In this document: positions 23,029-30,587 of the stretch, piece after piece
Layout of the letters: the number at the start of each line of letters is the position of its first letter
How positions within the stretch are numbered: the stretch's first letter is position 1
Assembly (NCBI GenBank): GCA_038329845.1
Contig: JBBQNJ010000018.1
Coordinates: forward strand, 1-64,000
DNA length: 64,000 nt
Source of the DNA: JBBQNJ01 sp038329845
GTDB lineage: Bacteria > Planctomycetota > Phycisphaerae > Tepidisphaerales > Tepidisphaeraceae
Direction: 5' to 3'
Program-made: the position numbers and the translations under genes
The notes under the pieces: generated by a model
Told to the model about the DNA's origin: nothing
The model's database searches: none
Seen by the model: the letters and a program-made list of their open reading frames with translations, nothing else

Positions 23029-24384
23029 TTACAGCGCCGGCAGCGGGAACGAGTCGCCGGTGTCGTGAATCCACGCGGCCAGGCGATCGTGAAGCTTCTT
23101 TCGCTCGACGCGGTAGTTGGTGTTGTGGGCGAGGTTCGCCTGCTCGAATGGATCCTCGTTCAGGTTGAACAACAGCCATGGCTGGTGTTCGAGACAGACA
23201 TACTTCCACCCGTCTCGGCTCACCACCCCGCGCCAGGGTCGGTCGATGCTGTCGCCGTGGCCGGTGGGGATCACCAACTGCATAAACGCCGAATCCGGCT
23301 CGTTTTTCACCTCTCGCCCGCGAACGCGGTAGCCGGAATAGTCCGTCCCCTGCATCCACGACGGCGTATCGATCCCGCATAGCCCCAGCGTTGTCGGGGC
23401 GATGTCCACATGGTTGATCGGTGCGTTGTTCCGACCGGTCTTCTGGACATAGAACGAGCGCCGCCCGCCGATAATGAACGGCACGCGCGAGGCCTCTTCC
23501 CAGGCAGAGGTCTTGAGAAATTGTCCATGCGAGCCATGCATGTCGCCGTGATCGGAGAAAAAGATTACGTGGGTGTCATCATCGAGACCCAGTTCGACCA
23601 GGGCCGAGCGCACCCGTCCGAGATTCCAATCGAGGTTCTCGATCATCGCGTAGTAGCCCGCCAGATCGCGGCGGGCGCGCTCCTCGATGCGGGCGATTCG
23701 CGGCACGTTGGGCCGCATCTCGATCGTTGCCGGAGTGTGCTTCGCCATCCATTGTTCGGGCGCGACATACGGATTGTGCGGCGGCTGGACGCTTAGCGCC
23801 GCGAAGAACGGCTTGCGGTTCTCGTCGCGGGCTTGTTCGCGCAGATAACCGAGGAACAGGTCGGTCAGAGCATCGGTCTCGAAACCGGGCAGGCGTTGCA
23901 GGGGCTGCTCGACTTCGCCGCGATGGCCATGGGTCCAGCAATCCCACTGGCTATTGTTGTTTTCGTACCCGATCCAAGTGTCGAAGCCGCCGCGACGCGG
24001 GCGCGGGATCACATGCAGCCCCGCTCGGCCGGCGCCTTCATGAAAGCCATCCACGTGCCACTTGCCGAAATAGGCGGTCTGGTATCCCGCGTCGTTGAAG
24101 GCATGCGCCAGAGTCTTCTGCCCCTGCGGCAGCGGCATTTCATGCCCGGGCACGCAGCGATGCGGATAAACACCGGTCAGCATCGACCCGCGAAACGGAC
24201 AGCACAGCGGACACCCGGCCACGGCGGCGGTGAAATTAGCCCCCTCGACCGCGAGCCGATCGACGTTGGGCGTGGCGAGATTGGGATCGCCGCGATGCGA
24301 CAGTGCCTGGGCGCGGTGCTGGTCGCCGAAAACCCAGATGACATTGGGGCGCCGTTCAGAAGCGGTCGGTGAGGAGGATGCCAT
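23029..24384 (-). CDS. Type I sulfatase
   Basis: 451 residues from the ATG at 24384; the open frame further upstream runs through repeat DNA and was excluded. The formylglycine signature is CCPFRGSMLTG (C-x-P-x-R-x3-TG), so the first Cys of CCPFR is the residue to be oxidised. Metal and substrate ligands follow: FGDQHRAQ near the start, GKWH, FFSDHGDMHGSHG and FLKTSAWEEASRVPFI. There is no clear signal peptide, which differs from many planctomycete sulfatases that are exported. No maturase or glycosidase gene is adjacent, so the substrate is unknown. It diverges from the YfhO-like gene across two MITE-like elements. Confidence 0.9.
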   Translation of the reverse strand: MASSSPTASERRPNVIWVFGDQHRAQALSHRGDPNLATPNVDRLAVEGANFTAAVAGCPLCCPFRGSMLTGVYPHRCVPGHEMPLPQGQKTLAHAFNDAGYQTAYFGKWHVDGFHEGAGRAGLHVIPRPRRGGFDTWIGYENNNSQWDCWTHGHRGEVEQPLQRLPGFETDALTDLFLGYLREQARDENRKPFFAALSVQPPHNPYVAPEQWMAKHTPATIEMRPNVPRIARIEERARRDLAGYYAMIENLDWNLGRVRSALVELGLDDDTHVIFFSDHGDMHGSHGQFLKTSAWEEASRVPFIIGGRRSFYVQKTGRNNAPINHVDIAPTTLGLCGIDTPSWMQGTDYSGYRVRGREVKNEPDSAFMQLVIPTGHGDSIDRPWRGVVSRDGWKYVCLEHQPWLLFNLNEDPFEQANLAHNTNYRVERKKLHDRLAAWIHDTGDSFPLPAL

Positions 24385-24457
24385 GCCAGCGCATGTATTC
24401 GCTCTCCCCGCGCGCGTCAAGCGCCGAACGGCGACATCCCGAATATTCCCCATCGCG

Positions 24458-24583
24458 AAAAAAAGGGGACGCGCTTCTTTGTTCACACGGTAGTAGAAAC
24501 GCACATATAAAAATGCCAAATATCTAATAGAAGTTCGTAAATTGTCCTGGGTATCCGAAAAAGAAGCGCGTCCCCTTTTTACG
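24458..24583. mobile_element. MITE-like palindromic element, copy 1
   Basis: Terminal inverted repeats are perfect over 21 nt: AAAAAGGGGACGCGCTTCTTT at 24460-24480 and its complement at 24560-24580, with a 79-nt AT-rich centre containing CGCACATATAAAAATGC. No open frame is inside. The size and ends suggest a non-autonomous element moved by a transposase in trans, possibly a REP-associated one. Confidence 0.6.
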
Positions 24584-24624
24584 GAGGGACGCATTGATCG
24601 TGGCCCTTGGCACCCGCCGTCGGC

Positions 24625-24748
24625 AAGAAGGGGATGCGGTTTTTTCTTCGAAAAGTGATAGATACGCACATATAAAAATGCGAAATATGGCCTTAATTTG
24701 CATCGATAGGCTTGGATATCCGGAAAAGAAGCGCGGCACCGTTTTACG
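24625..24748. mobile_element. MITE-like palindromic element, diverged copy 2
   Basis: A second unit with the same layout as the element at 24458: an AAGAAGGGGATGCGG left end, the shared centre CGCACATATAAAAATGCGAAATAT at about 24665, and a right end GATATCCGGAAAAGAAGCGCG. The ends no longer pair perfectly, so this copy is older. Two copies lie in the same orientation about 45 bp apart. Confidence 0.55.
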
Positions 24749-24817
24749 CAGCGGCAACGGGGGGAACATTACGAATGTCCTCTTGCCCTCGCGGCGGTTC
24801 GGGTCTGAAATACGTCG

Positions 24818-27226
24818 ATGGACGCAGGGATGGCGAGCTTACCGACGATCGCCCGCCGCTGGCGCGGGGTGCCGGCGGTTCTGCTGGCGCTGCTGGTCAT
24901 GCTCGTGATCGGCGATGCCCTGTTCTGGGGCGGCGAGCGCGTGCTCGGTGCTGAGGGAACCGACATCACCATGCAGTTCCTTCCCTGGTATCGCTTCGGA
25001 TTTTCCGAACTGGCCAAGGGGAACGTGGCGCTGCGAAATCCGTACACGTACGCCGGCCATCCGTTTTTCGGCGGCTGGCAGGCGGGGCTGCTCTATCCGC
25101 CGAACTGGATTCACCTGCTGCTTCCGGTCGGGATCGCCATCAACTGGAGCATCGCATTGCATCTGTGGCTGGCGGGATGGTTCACTTCGCTCTGGGCCGC
25201 GGGGCGGGGCACCTCCCGGCGCGGCGCCACGCTCGCCGGCGCGGTGTTCATTCTCTCTGGCCCGGTCTTTCTGCGAATCTTCCCCGGACATCTGCCGCAT
25301 TTATATGTGATGGCCTGGACGCCGTTGCTGCTGTGGGCGCTGGATCGATGGATCTTTCGTCCGCGGCCATGGCACCCCCTCTTGATCGGTGCCGGTGCCG
25401 TGGCGATGCAGTGTTTGGCCGGACACCCGCAATACGTCTACTTCACGGCGATGGCGATGGGCCTCTATGTCATGCTGCACTCGATCCAGCGGCGATCGTT
25501 GCGGCCCCTGGCGGCGATTGGCCTTATGTACGTCCTTGGTGCTTCGATCGCTGCCGTGCAGATCGGCGCTGGGCTGTCGGCAGCGGGGGAGGGCTGGCGA
25601 CACGGCGGCGTGCCCTACGACTTCTCTACGGCATTTTCCTTGCCGATTGAGAATCTGATCACGCTGGTCATCCCGAATGTGTTCGGCGATATCACCACCC
25701 TCGACTACTTCGGTCGATCGCTGCCATGGGAAGCCTCGGCGGCAATGGGCGCGGTGGTGATGCTACTGGCCGGCGCGGGCGCGCTCGTCCGACGCAATCG
25801 GATCGCGGTGATCGTCATGCTGATGATGCTCGTGGCCGCGATGGGCGATGCCACGCCGGTTCATCGACTGCTGTATGACCTGCTGCCGGGCTACAACAAC
25901 TTCCGCGCACCGGGGAAATTCGTGTATCTGGCGGCGTTGTTCCTCGCGATGCTTGCCGGTGATGGATTCGACCGCCTGCGCGCCGCCGCCGTGCGACGGG
26001 CCGCGTGGATAGCGCTGGCCCTCGCTGCTGCGCTTTTGATCGCTGGGGTCCTGGTTCGAGCATTCCCCGATGCCCTGCCCGTGACCATGGCGCGCATCGC
26101 CGCGGCAATCCAGTCCATGAAGCTGCCCGCCGAACGTTTGACGCCCAGCCTGCTTGATCAGCGGGCGGCGTTCACCGCCAGGCAGATCGCCATCGCGGGA
26201 GGATTTCTCGGCGCTGCCGGCGCCCTGCTGGTGGTGGCGCGGCGCTGGCCGGCGGCGCTCAATGGGCTGCTCGTCCTGGCGCTGATCCAGTCGGTCTGGT
26301 TTGCCCGGGACGATCTACGCGGACATTCCGAACGGGATGAGGGATCGGCAGGTTTGCCAAATAAGTACACGCGGATCAGCGCCCCGGTCGAGCAGGCGAT
26401 CCCCGAAACCTGGCGCGACGGCATCCGGTCGATCGCCGACAACCAGAGGGTCCTGCCGTTGATTCCGATGCTCGGCGGCGCGCTGATGTGTCGCGATGTC
26501 CAGCAGATATGGGGATTCGATCCGGCGATCCCGCGACGATATCTCGAGCTGATCGCCGCGGGGCAGGGAATCGAACCGGGTGCCGCGACTCAGCACATGC
26601 CGTTTGATCGGGTGTCGGTGGGGGTGCTGCGGATGCTGCGCTGCGCGGTGGTGTTCCCGCCCGATCCGCGCGCCCGGTTCATGCGCATCGACCGCCCGCT
26701 GGGGCGCGCGATGCTGCTGCCGTGGCGAACGATCCCCGATCCCGCTCAGCGGCTTGCGATGCTGTCAAGCCCCGGCTTCGATCCGGCGGCCGAGGTTCTG
26801 CTGGATGAAGAGCCGGTCCTTGCCGCAGCATCAATCGCTCGCGCGGGGCAATCCGTCGCGCTGAGGGATATCGATACCGATACGATGGAGATCGACGCGA
26901 TCGTCGAGAAGCCGTCGATCCTTCTGATCACCGACAGCTACAGTCCGGCGTGGCGGGCGTTCGATCGGATGGATTCGGCGATTCAGCACCCGGTCATTCC
27001 CGCCGACCACGCCCTGATCGGCATTCCGCTGAACGCCGGGCATCATCGGATTCGGCTCGAGTATTCTCCCACGGGGTATCGCGTCGGGATGATCGTTTCG
27101 GGGATCGGGCTGCTGATTTGGATCGGCGCGTGGTTCACCCTCTCGCCTCGGCCAGGCCGACGCGCGCTACGGCAAAGCGGCGATGAAGCGACCTTCATCG
27201 CCCCAGCCAAACCGGGCGGAATCTAG
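24818..27226 (+). CDS. YfhO-like polytopic membrane protein (GT-C type)
   Basis: 802 residues with about a dozen membrane helices in the first 500. The pattern fits the YfhO family of GT-C glycosyltransferase-like proteins: TDITMQFLPWYRFGFSEL (acidic residue in the first loop), NPYTYAGHPFFGG, LAGHPQYVYFTAM and PGYNNFRAPGKFVYLA. The C-terminal 250 residues form a soluble domain, then a last helix (GMIVSGIGLLIWIGAWFTL). Related proteins add sugars to lipid-linked or wall polymers; the substrate here is unknown. An alternative ATG lies four codons in. Its stop overlaps the stop of the convergent gene. Confidence 0.85.
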   Translation: MDAGMASLPTIARRWRGVPAVLLALLVMLVIGDALFWGGERVLGAEGTDITMQFLPWYRFGFSELAKGNVALRNPYTYAGHPFFGGWQAGLLYPPNWIHLLLPVGIAINWSIALHLWLAGWFTSLWAAGRGTSRRGATLAGAVFILSGPVFLRIFPGHLPHLYVMAWTPLLLWALDRWIFRPRPWHPLLIGAGAVAMQCLAGHPQYVYFTAMAMGLYVMLHSIQRRSLRPLAAIGLMYVLGASIAAVQIGAGLSAAGEGWRHGGVPYDFSTAFSLPIENLITLVIPNVFGDITTLDYFGRSLPWEASAAMGAVVMLLAGAGALVRRNRIAVIVMLMMLVAAMGDATPVHRLLYDLLPGYNNFRAPGKFVYLAALFLAMLAGDGFDRLRAAAVRRAAWIALALAAALLIAGVLVRAFPDALPVTMARIAAAIQSMKLPAERLTPSLLDQRAAFTARQIAIAGGFLGAAGALLVVARRWPAALNGLLVLALIQSVWFARDDLRGHSERDEGSAGLPNKYTRISAPVEQAIPETWRDGIRSIADNQRVLPLIPMLGGALMCRDVQQIWGFDPAIPRRYLELIAAGQGIEPGAATQHMPFDRVSVGVLRMLRCAVVFPPDPRARFMRIDRPLGRAMLLPWRTIPDPAQRLAMLSSPGFDPAAEVLLDEEPVLAAASIARAGQSVALRDIDTDTMEIDAIVEKPSILLITDSYSPAWRAFDRMDSAIQHPVIPADHALIGIPLNAGHHRIRLEYSPTGYRVGMIVSGIGLLIWIGAWFTLSPRPGRRALRQSGDEATFIAPAKPGGI

Positions 27227-27741
27227 AACCAAAGGTTCACGATCAGTGCCGGTTCTCGCATCTTGCCCTCAAACACGCCGACGTTGCTGGTGACGAACTT
27301 CACTTCCGCCCCCGGATGCTTGTCCAGCCATTCATTGATCGCGTCGTCCATGTACCCCATGCCCTGGTCGCTGAGCCGGCCATGGAAGCTCTTGACCCGG
27401 CAGGCACCGGTCCCGGGCGCGTGGGGGGTGCGTTTCCAGTTGCCGCGGTCTCCCAGCACCTCGGCCACGCCCATAGCGCGAATCTTTTTCGGTGCCGCGG
27501 CATCGGCTTCGTCTTCCACCAAAGTCAACGGGGACAGGTCCGCATCATCCGCGCCCAGGTTCGGCGGGGCGGTGATCTTGGCGCCGCCCGATGGATGATC
27601 AGGCCCATGCGCCGGCGCGGCCGCCGGTCGCAATGTGGGCGTCTGCGGATGCAGATGCGGCTGCTGCGCGTGCTGTGCCGCGAAGGGATGCGATCCCGAA
27701 GAAGGAGAACCCGGATGTTGACTCGGCCGTGTTTCCAGCAT
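27223..27741 (-). CDS. Conserved planctomycete-type protein of unknown function
   Basis: 172 residues from the ATG at 27741, which has a GAGG ribosome site; a GTG at 27780 is the alternative. The first 95 residues are His/Pro/Ala-rich and probably disordered. The last 60 form a compact module: RVKSFHGRLSDQG, MDDAINEWLDKHPGAEVKFV and a final strand ending ALIVNLWF. I recall similar C-terminal modules in many planctomycete proteins with differing N-termini, but no function is known. The gene converges with the YfhO-like gene, sharing 4 nt at the stops. Confidence 0.7.
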   Translation of the reverse strand: MLETRPSQHPGSPSSGSHPFAAQHAQQPHLHPQTPTLRPAAAPAHGPDHPSGGAKITAPPNLGADDADLSPLTLVEDEADAAAPKKIRAMGVAEVLGDRGNWKRTPHAPGTGACRVKSFHGRLSDQGMGYMDDAINEWLDKHPGAEVKFVTSNVGVFEGKMREPALIVNLWF

Positions 27742-27901
27742 GTGCTGTACCTCGCCTGCGTTGTGTGTCCCCCCGGACACGGTTTAGGAGATGCCTCGGT
27801 AGATTATACTCCGTTCGAGCCAGAGCGCTGAATCGTTCGACCCCCTTATCGCGGGATTTTTTCCGAATCGCACGCCGCCCGTGCGTTAATGGCTTCGTCG
27901 G

Positions 27902-28828
27902 CTAATCAAGTAAACTCCCGGTAGCGCTGATCAGCTCACTTAACCGTCCGCGCGTCGTCTGGATGACCGACGGCTCGATCCCAAGCCGCTCGACGCCGCC
28001 ATCCTCGGTTCGGCTCCCGACCGTCAGCGGGAATCCTTCCTCGGCCTCACACGCCAGTCCATCGGCTACCTGGACCAGCGTCACCAACATCCGGCCATCC
28101 TCCGACAGATCGCCGGGACGATGGTGATACCCCGCGACCCATTGGCAACTGCGCGGGAATTTCCACTGGGCCGATAACGCCATCCCCAGTTGCTGATGGT
28201 CCATCCCCAGCGTTTGCCGCTCGAGAAGACAGAAATCGTACGGCTGGGAGACCTGTCGCAACTGCCAGGCGTGATTGCAAACCTGTTGTAATTTTTCCGG
28301 CATGACTTGCAGCGACACCAGCAGCCCGACATCGTGGATCATCCCGCCGAGAAACGCTTCCTCGGCGATCGGCAGGCGCATCTGACGGGCCATGTCGCGG
28401 GCACCGACGGCCACCGCGATGCAATGCTTCCAGAGATCCCTGGCCGTGTATCCATGGCAAAGCCGAGCGTTGCGGAACATCTGCCCAAGGCTGGCGGCGA
28501 CCGCGAGGTTCTTCACGGCATTCAGCCCCAGCAGCACGATCGCCCGGTCAATCGAGCCGATCTGTCCGGGCAGGCCGTAGAACGCGCTGTTGACGACCTT
28601 GAGGATCCGCGTGACCAGGGCCGGATCATGGCAGACGATCTTGTGCAGTTGGGCGGCGCTGGAGTTGCGGTTCTCGATGGTTTCCACGATGCGGGACGTG
28701 ATCTCCGGCAACGTCCCCAGCGTCGCCACCGCGCCCACCGCCTGCTGAACGCGCGCCGCCGCCGCCTGCTCCGGCGAACTCTCGCTCAGCGGCCCGGTCG
28801 TTTTATCGTCGATTGCGGCAATCATCAT
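27902..28828 (-). CDS. HDOD domain protein
   Basis: 308 residues from the ATG at 28828 (a second ATG follows), with an AAGGAGGA ribosome site about 11 nt upstream. The frame is open further upstream through palindromic repeats and was cut there. HDOD signatures: LGTLPEITSRIVETIE, LHKIVCHDPALVTRILKVVNSAFYG, IDRAIVLLGLNAVKNLAVA, LWKHCIAVAVGARDMA and FLGGMIHDVGLL. The catalytic HD pair of true HD phosphodiesterases is only partly present, as usual in HDOD. The domain is a signalling module, often regulatory in motility or second-messenger circuits. A second HDOD protein occurs at 54382-56685 fused to a histidine kinase. Confidence 0.9.
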   Translation of the reverse strand: MMIAAIDDKTTGPLSESSPEQAAAARVQQAVGAVATLGTLPEITSRIVETIENRNSSAAQLHKIVCHDPALVTRILKVVNSAFYGLPGQIGSIDRAIVLLGLNAVKNLAVAASLGQMFRNARLCHGYTARDLWKHCIAVAVGARDMARQMRLPIAEEAFLGGMIHDVGLLVSLQVMPEKLQQVCNHAWQLRQVSQPYDFCLLERQTLGMDHQQLGMALSAQWKFPRSCQWVAGYHHRPGDLSEDGRMLVTLVQVADGLACEAEEGFPLTVGSRTEDGGVERLGIEPSVIQTTRGRLSELISATGSLLD

Positions 28829-28897
28829 GGATGAGGAATCCTCCTTCCGATGTATCGGAATCCGGTCAGGACAACTTGATCGGGGAGAAGAAGGCAC

Positions 28898-29115
28898 CTT
28901 GTGGCACAGGCTTCCAGCCTGTGAACATCCGATCAGGTGAAACGCCTGCACCCCAATTGCGCTGGCTTCCCTTGTGGCACAGGCTTCCAGCCTGTGAGTG
29001 AGCATCCCATGCAGGTGAGATTCCTGCACCCCAATTGAGCTAGCTTCCCTTGTGGCAGAGGCTTCCAGCCTGTGAGTGAGCATCCCAAGCAGGTGAGATG
29101 CCTGCACCCCAGGTG
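28898..29115. repeat. Three tandem palindromic units (REP-like)
   Basis: Units start at 28898, 28971 and 29049 (73-78 bp). Each has a first palindrome CACAGGCTTCCAGCCTGTG and, some 25-30 bp on, a second one with AGGTGA...CCTGCACCCC. The same kind of palindrome, GCAGGCATCTTGCCTGC, is at 61083-61099. Spacing and lack of unique spacers rule out CRISPR. Confidence 0.85.
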
Positions 29116-29189
29116 GCCCTCAATGCAAGAGAGTCTTGGGGGAATGGCACTCATGCGTAAAAAAATTCTGGATCGAGGATTTTTCCCCG

Positions 29190-29219
29190 TTGACGAATCG
29201 AATCGGGCGGGGCTATGAC
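29190..29219 (+). promoter_or_regulatory. Candidate sigma-70-type promoter for the SYLF gene
   Basis: TTGACG at 29190-29195 and TATGAC at 29214-29219, 18 bp apart, end 22 nt before the ATG. The -10 box matches 4 of 6 consensus bases. The string AAAAAATTCTGGATCG just upstream (about 29159-29174) recurs upstream of infC at about 57453-57468. Confidence 0.4.
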
Positions 29220-29241
29220 TGGCGGAAGAAAGGAACAACTT

Positions 29242-29829
29242 ATGTTCACTGTCAAACTGTTTGGTTCGTTCGTATTGTCCGCCGCCTTTGTCTTGGCCCC
29301 GATGGGCTGCAAGTCGGAAAACATGAGCACCGAGCCGAAGCGCTCGAGCCATGAAATGTCCGAGTCCAAAGAGCAGTCGCTTCAGCAGAAGTCCGACGGG
29401 GCGATCGCCGAGTTCAAGCGGACCGATCCCGGCTTGAGCAAGTTCTTCGAGAACGCCGCCGGTTATGCGGTCTTGCCCGATATCGGCAAGGGTGCCGTCG
29501 GAATCGGCGGGTCGTATGGCGAAGGCGTGGTTTACGCCGGCGGCAAGGCCATCGGGACCACGACGATGACCCAGGCTTCAATCGGGCTGCAGATCGGCGG
29601 CGAAGCGTTCTCGGAGATTATCTTCTTCAAGGACAAGGCCGCGCTGGAGTCTTTCAAGCGGGGTAACTTCGAGATGAGCGCCCAGGCGTCGGCGGTGGCC
29701 GCCAAGGCGGGCGTGGCCGCGACCAGCGACTACAACAAGGGCGTGGCGGTCTTCCAGCACAAGCAGGGCGGCTTAATGGCCTCGTTGTCCGTCGCGGGGG
29801 CGAAGTTCACCTACGCGGCCATGCAATAG
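29242..29829 (+). CDS. SYLF-domain lipoprotein
   Basis: 195 residues from the ATG at 29242, with a GAAAGGAAC ribosome site. The signal peptide ends at a lipobox (LAPMGC). Residues 70-195 form a SYLF (Ysc84) domain: LSKFFENAAGYAVLPDIGKG, GIGGSYGEGVVYAGGK, QASIGLQIGGEAFSEIIFF and a C-terminal GGLMASLSVAGAKFTY. SYLF domains bind phosphoinositides in eukaryotes; bacterial members are mostly uncharacterised envelope lipoproteins. A perfect terminator hairpin follows 28 nt after the stop, so this is a single-gene unit. Confidence 0.9.
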   Translation: MFTVKLFGSFVLSAAFVLAPMGCKSENMSTEPKRSSHEMSESKEQSLQQKSDGAIAEFKRTDPGLSKFFENAAGYAVLPDIGKGAVGIGGSYGEGVVYAGGKAIGTTTMTQASIGLQIGGEAFSEIIFFKDKAALESFKRGNFEMSAQASAVAAKAGVAATSDYNKGVAVFQHKQGGLMASLSVAGAKFTYAAMQ

Positions 29830-29856
29830 TCGGTCGATACCGGCGTGAAAAACTCC

Positions 29857-29888
29857 GCGGCGAGACGAGCGATCGTCTCGCCGCTTTT
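29857..29888 (+). terminator. Rho-independent terminator after the SYLF gene
   Basis: A perfect 12-bp stem GCGGCGAGACGA / TCGTCTCGCCGC with a GCGA loop is followed by TTTT (29885-29888). Confidence 0.85.
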
Positions 29889-30252
29889 GTGTTGCGCTGG
29901 GGAATGGCCCGATGAACCTGGAACGACGTGACGGGAACCCGGGCGGGCAAAGTTGCCGCTGGAGCGGTCGAAGTTGAAGGTGAATCTGGTTAACAGCATT
30001 CGTGGCGCCCCCCGGCTGGGGTGTGCCGATATTTTTTTGCACTTCCCGGTTTTCTGAGCGAAAACGCCATTTCCGAATGGCCATGATGGCTGCTTTCCTG
30101 AACCCGTGCAAAAATCCGTGGGCACGCCCCCCGGCCCCCCGCCTGTCAGATGGTGCCCGCGCCTGTTCAGGCTTGAATCGTGCGAATATACTTCGTCGCG
30201 TGACTGGGACGAAATCGGTCGAGTATTCCGAGAGAAATTAAGGATCAACCTT
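29889..30252. other. Intergenic region before the Trm112-like gene
   Basis: 364 nt. It contains no supported gene. A run of T at about 30030-30037 and several G/C homopolymers are seen, but no clear promoter pair or hairpin. Confidence 0.5.
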
Positions 30253-30495
30253 ATGGCCGATGTTGCCGAATCATCTAACGCACTGGACCCGGAGCTGCTC
30301 GGTATTTTGCGCTGCCCATTGACGCGCAGCCGTCTTCGCCTCGAAGGCGGGTTTCTGGTGGCTGAAGTGGGTGGCCTGCGCTATCCGGTGAGGGACGGCA
30401 TTCCCGTGATGTTGATGGAAGAAGCGACGCTCCCGGCGGGCGTCTCGTCGCTGGACGAACTCCGCGAGAAATTACGCGATCAAATCCCGGATTGA
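30253..30495 (+). CDS. Trm112-like (UPF0434) protein
   Basis: 80 residues from the ATG at 30253 with an AAGGAT ribosome site; the longer frame upstream lacks homology. The family core is LLGILRCPLTRSRL, a beta-hairpin, then GGLRYPVRDGIPVML. Eukaryotic Trm112 activates methyltransferases; bacterial members are small, often zinc-binding proteins of unclear role. Here only the first Cys of the usual CP-x-C motif is kept (CPLTRS), so zinc binding as in the standard form is doubtful. The bidirectional-looking terminator at 30516-30551 follows. Confidence 0.88.
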   Translation: MADVAESSNALDPELLGILRCPLTRSRLRLEGGFLVAEVGGLRYPVRDGIPVMLMEEATLPAGVSSLDELREKLRDQIPD

Positions 30496-30515
30496 GTCCC
30501 GGTTGACGATCTGAA

Positions 30516-30551
30516 AAGAACACCCCCGTTGCGTGCAACGGGGGTGTTCTT
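30516..30551. terminator. Perfect 17-bp hairpin terminator between convergent genes
   Basis: AAGAACACCCCCGTTGC (30516-30532) pairs perfectly with GCAACGGGGGTGTTCTT (30535-30551), 2-nt loop. It lies between the Trm112-like gene and the end of the convergent LEPR-XLL gene, with A-rich and T-rich flanks usable in both directions. Confidence 0.85.
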
Positions 30552-30587
30552 GCAATTCGATCGGACGTCGAGAGACGAGCCCGCCGA

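Larger units (their letters stand above)
24385..24817. other. Divergent intergenic region with repeats
   Basis: 433 nt between the sulfatase and YfhO-like genes. It is AT-richer than its surroundings and mostly occupied by two related palindromic elements. A string GGGAATATTCGGGATGTC (minus strand, 24434-24451) and GGGGAACATTACGAATGTCC near 24761 resemble the inverted repeat at 6650-6724. No gene is supported. Confidence 0.7.

Noticed and set aside
24460..24580. Rho-independent terminator from the perfect 21-nt inverted repeat
   Set aside because: A 79-nt loop is too long for a terminator, and a second diverged copy shows it is a dispersed element.
28898..29115. CRISPR array from the palindromic units
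   Set aside because: Only three units, the whole unit is repeated and no cas genes are nearby.
29811..30248. 145-codon minus-strand frame between SYLF and Trm112-like genes
   Set aside because: It spans the terminator hairpin and has no motif; most likely chance.
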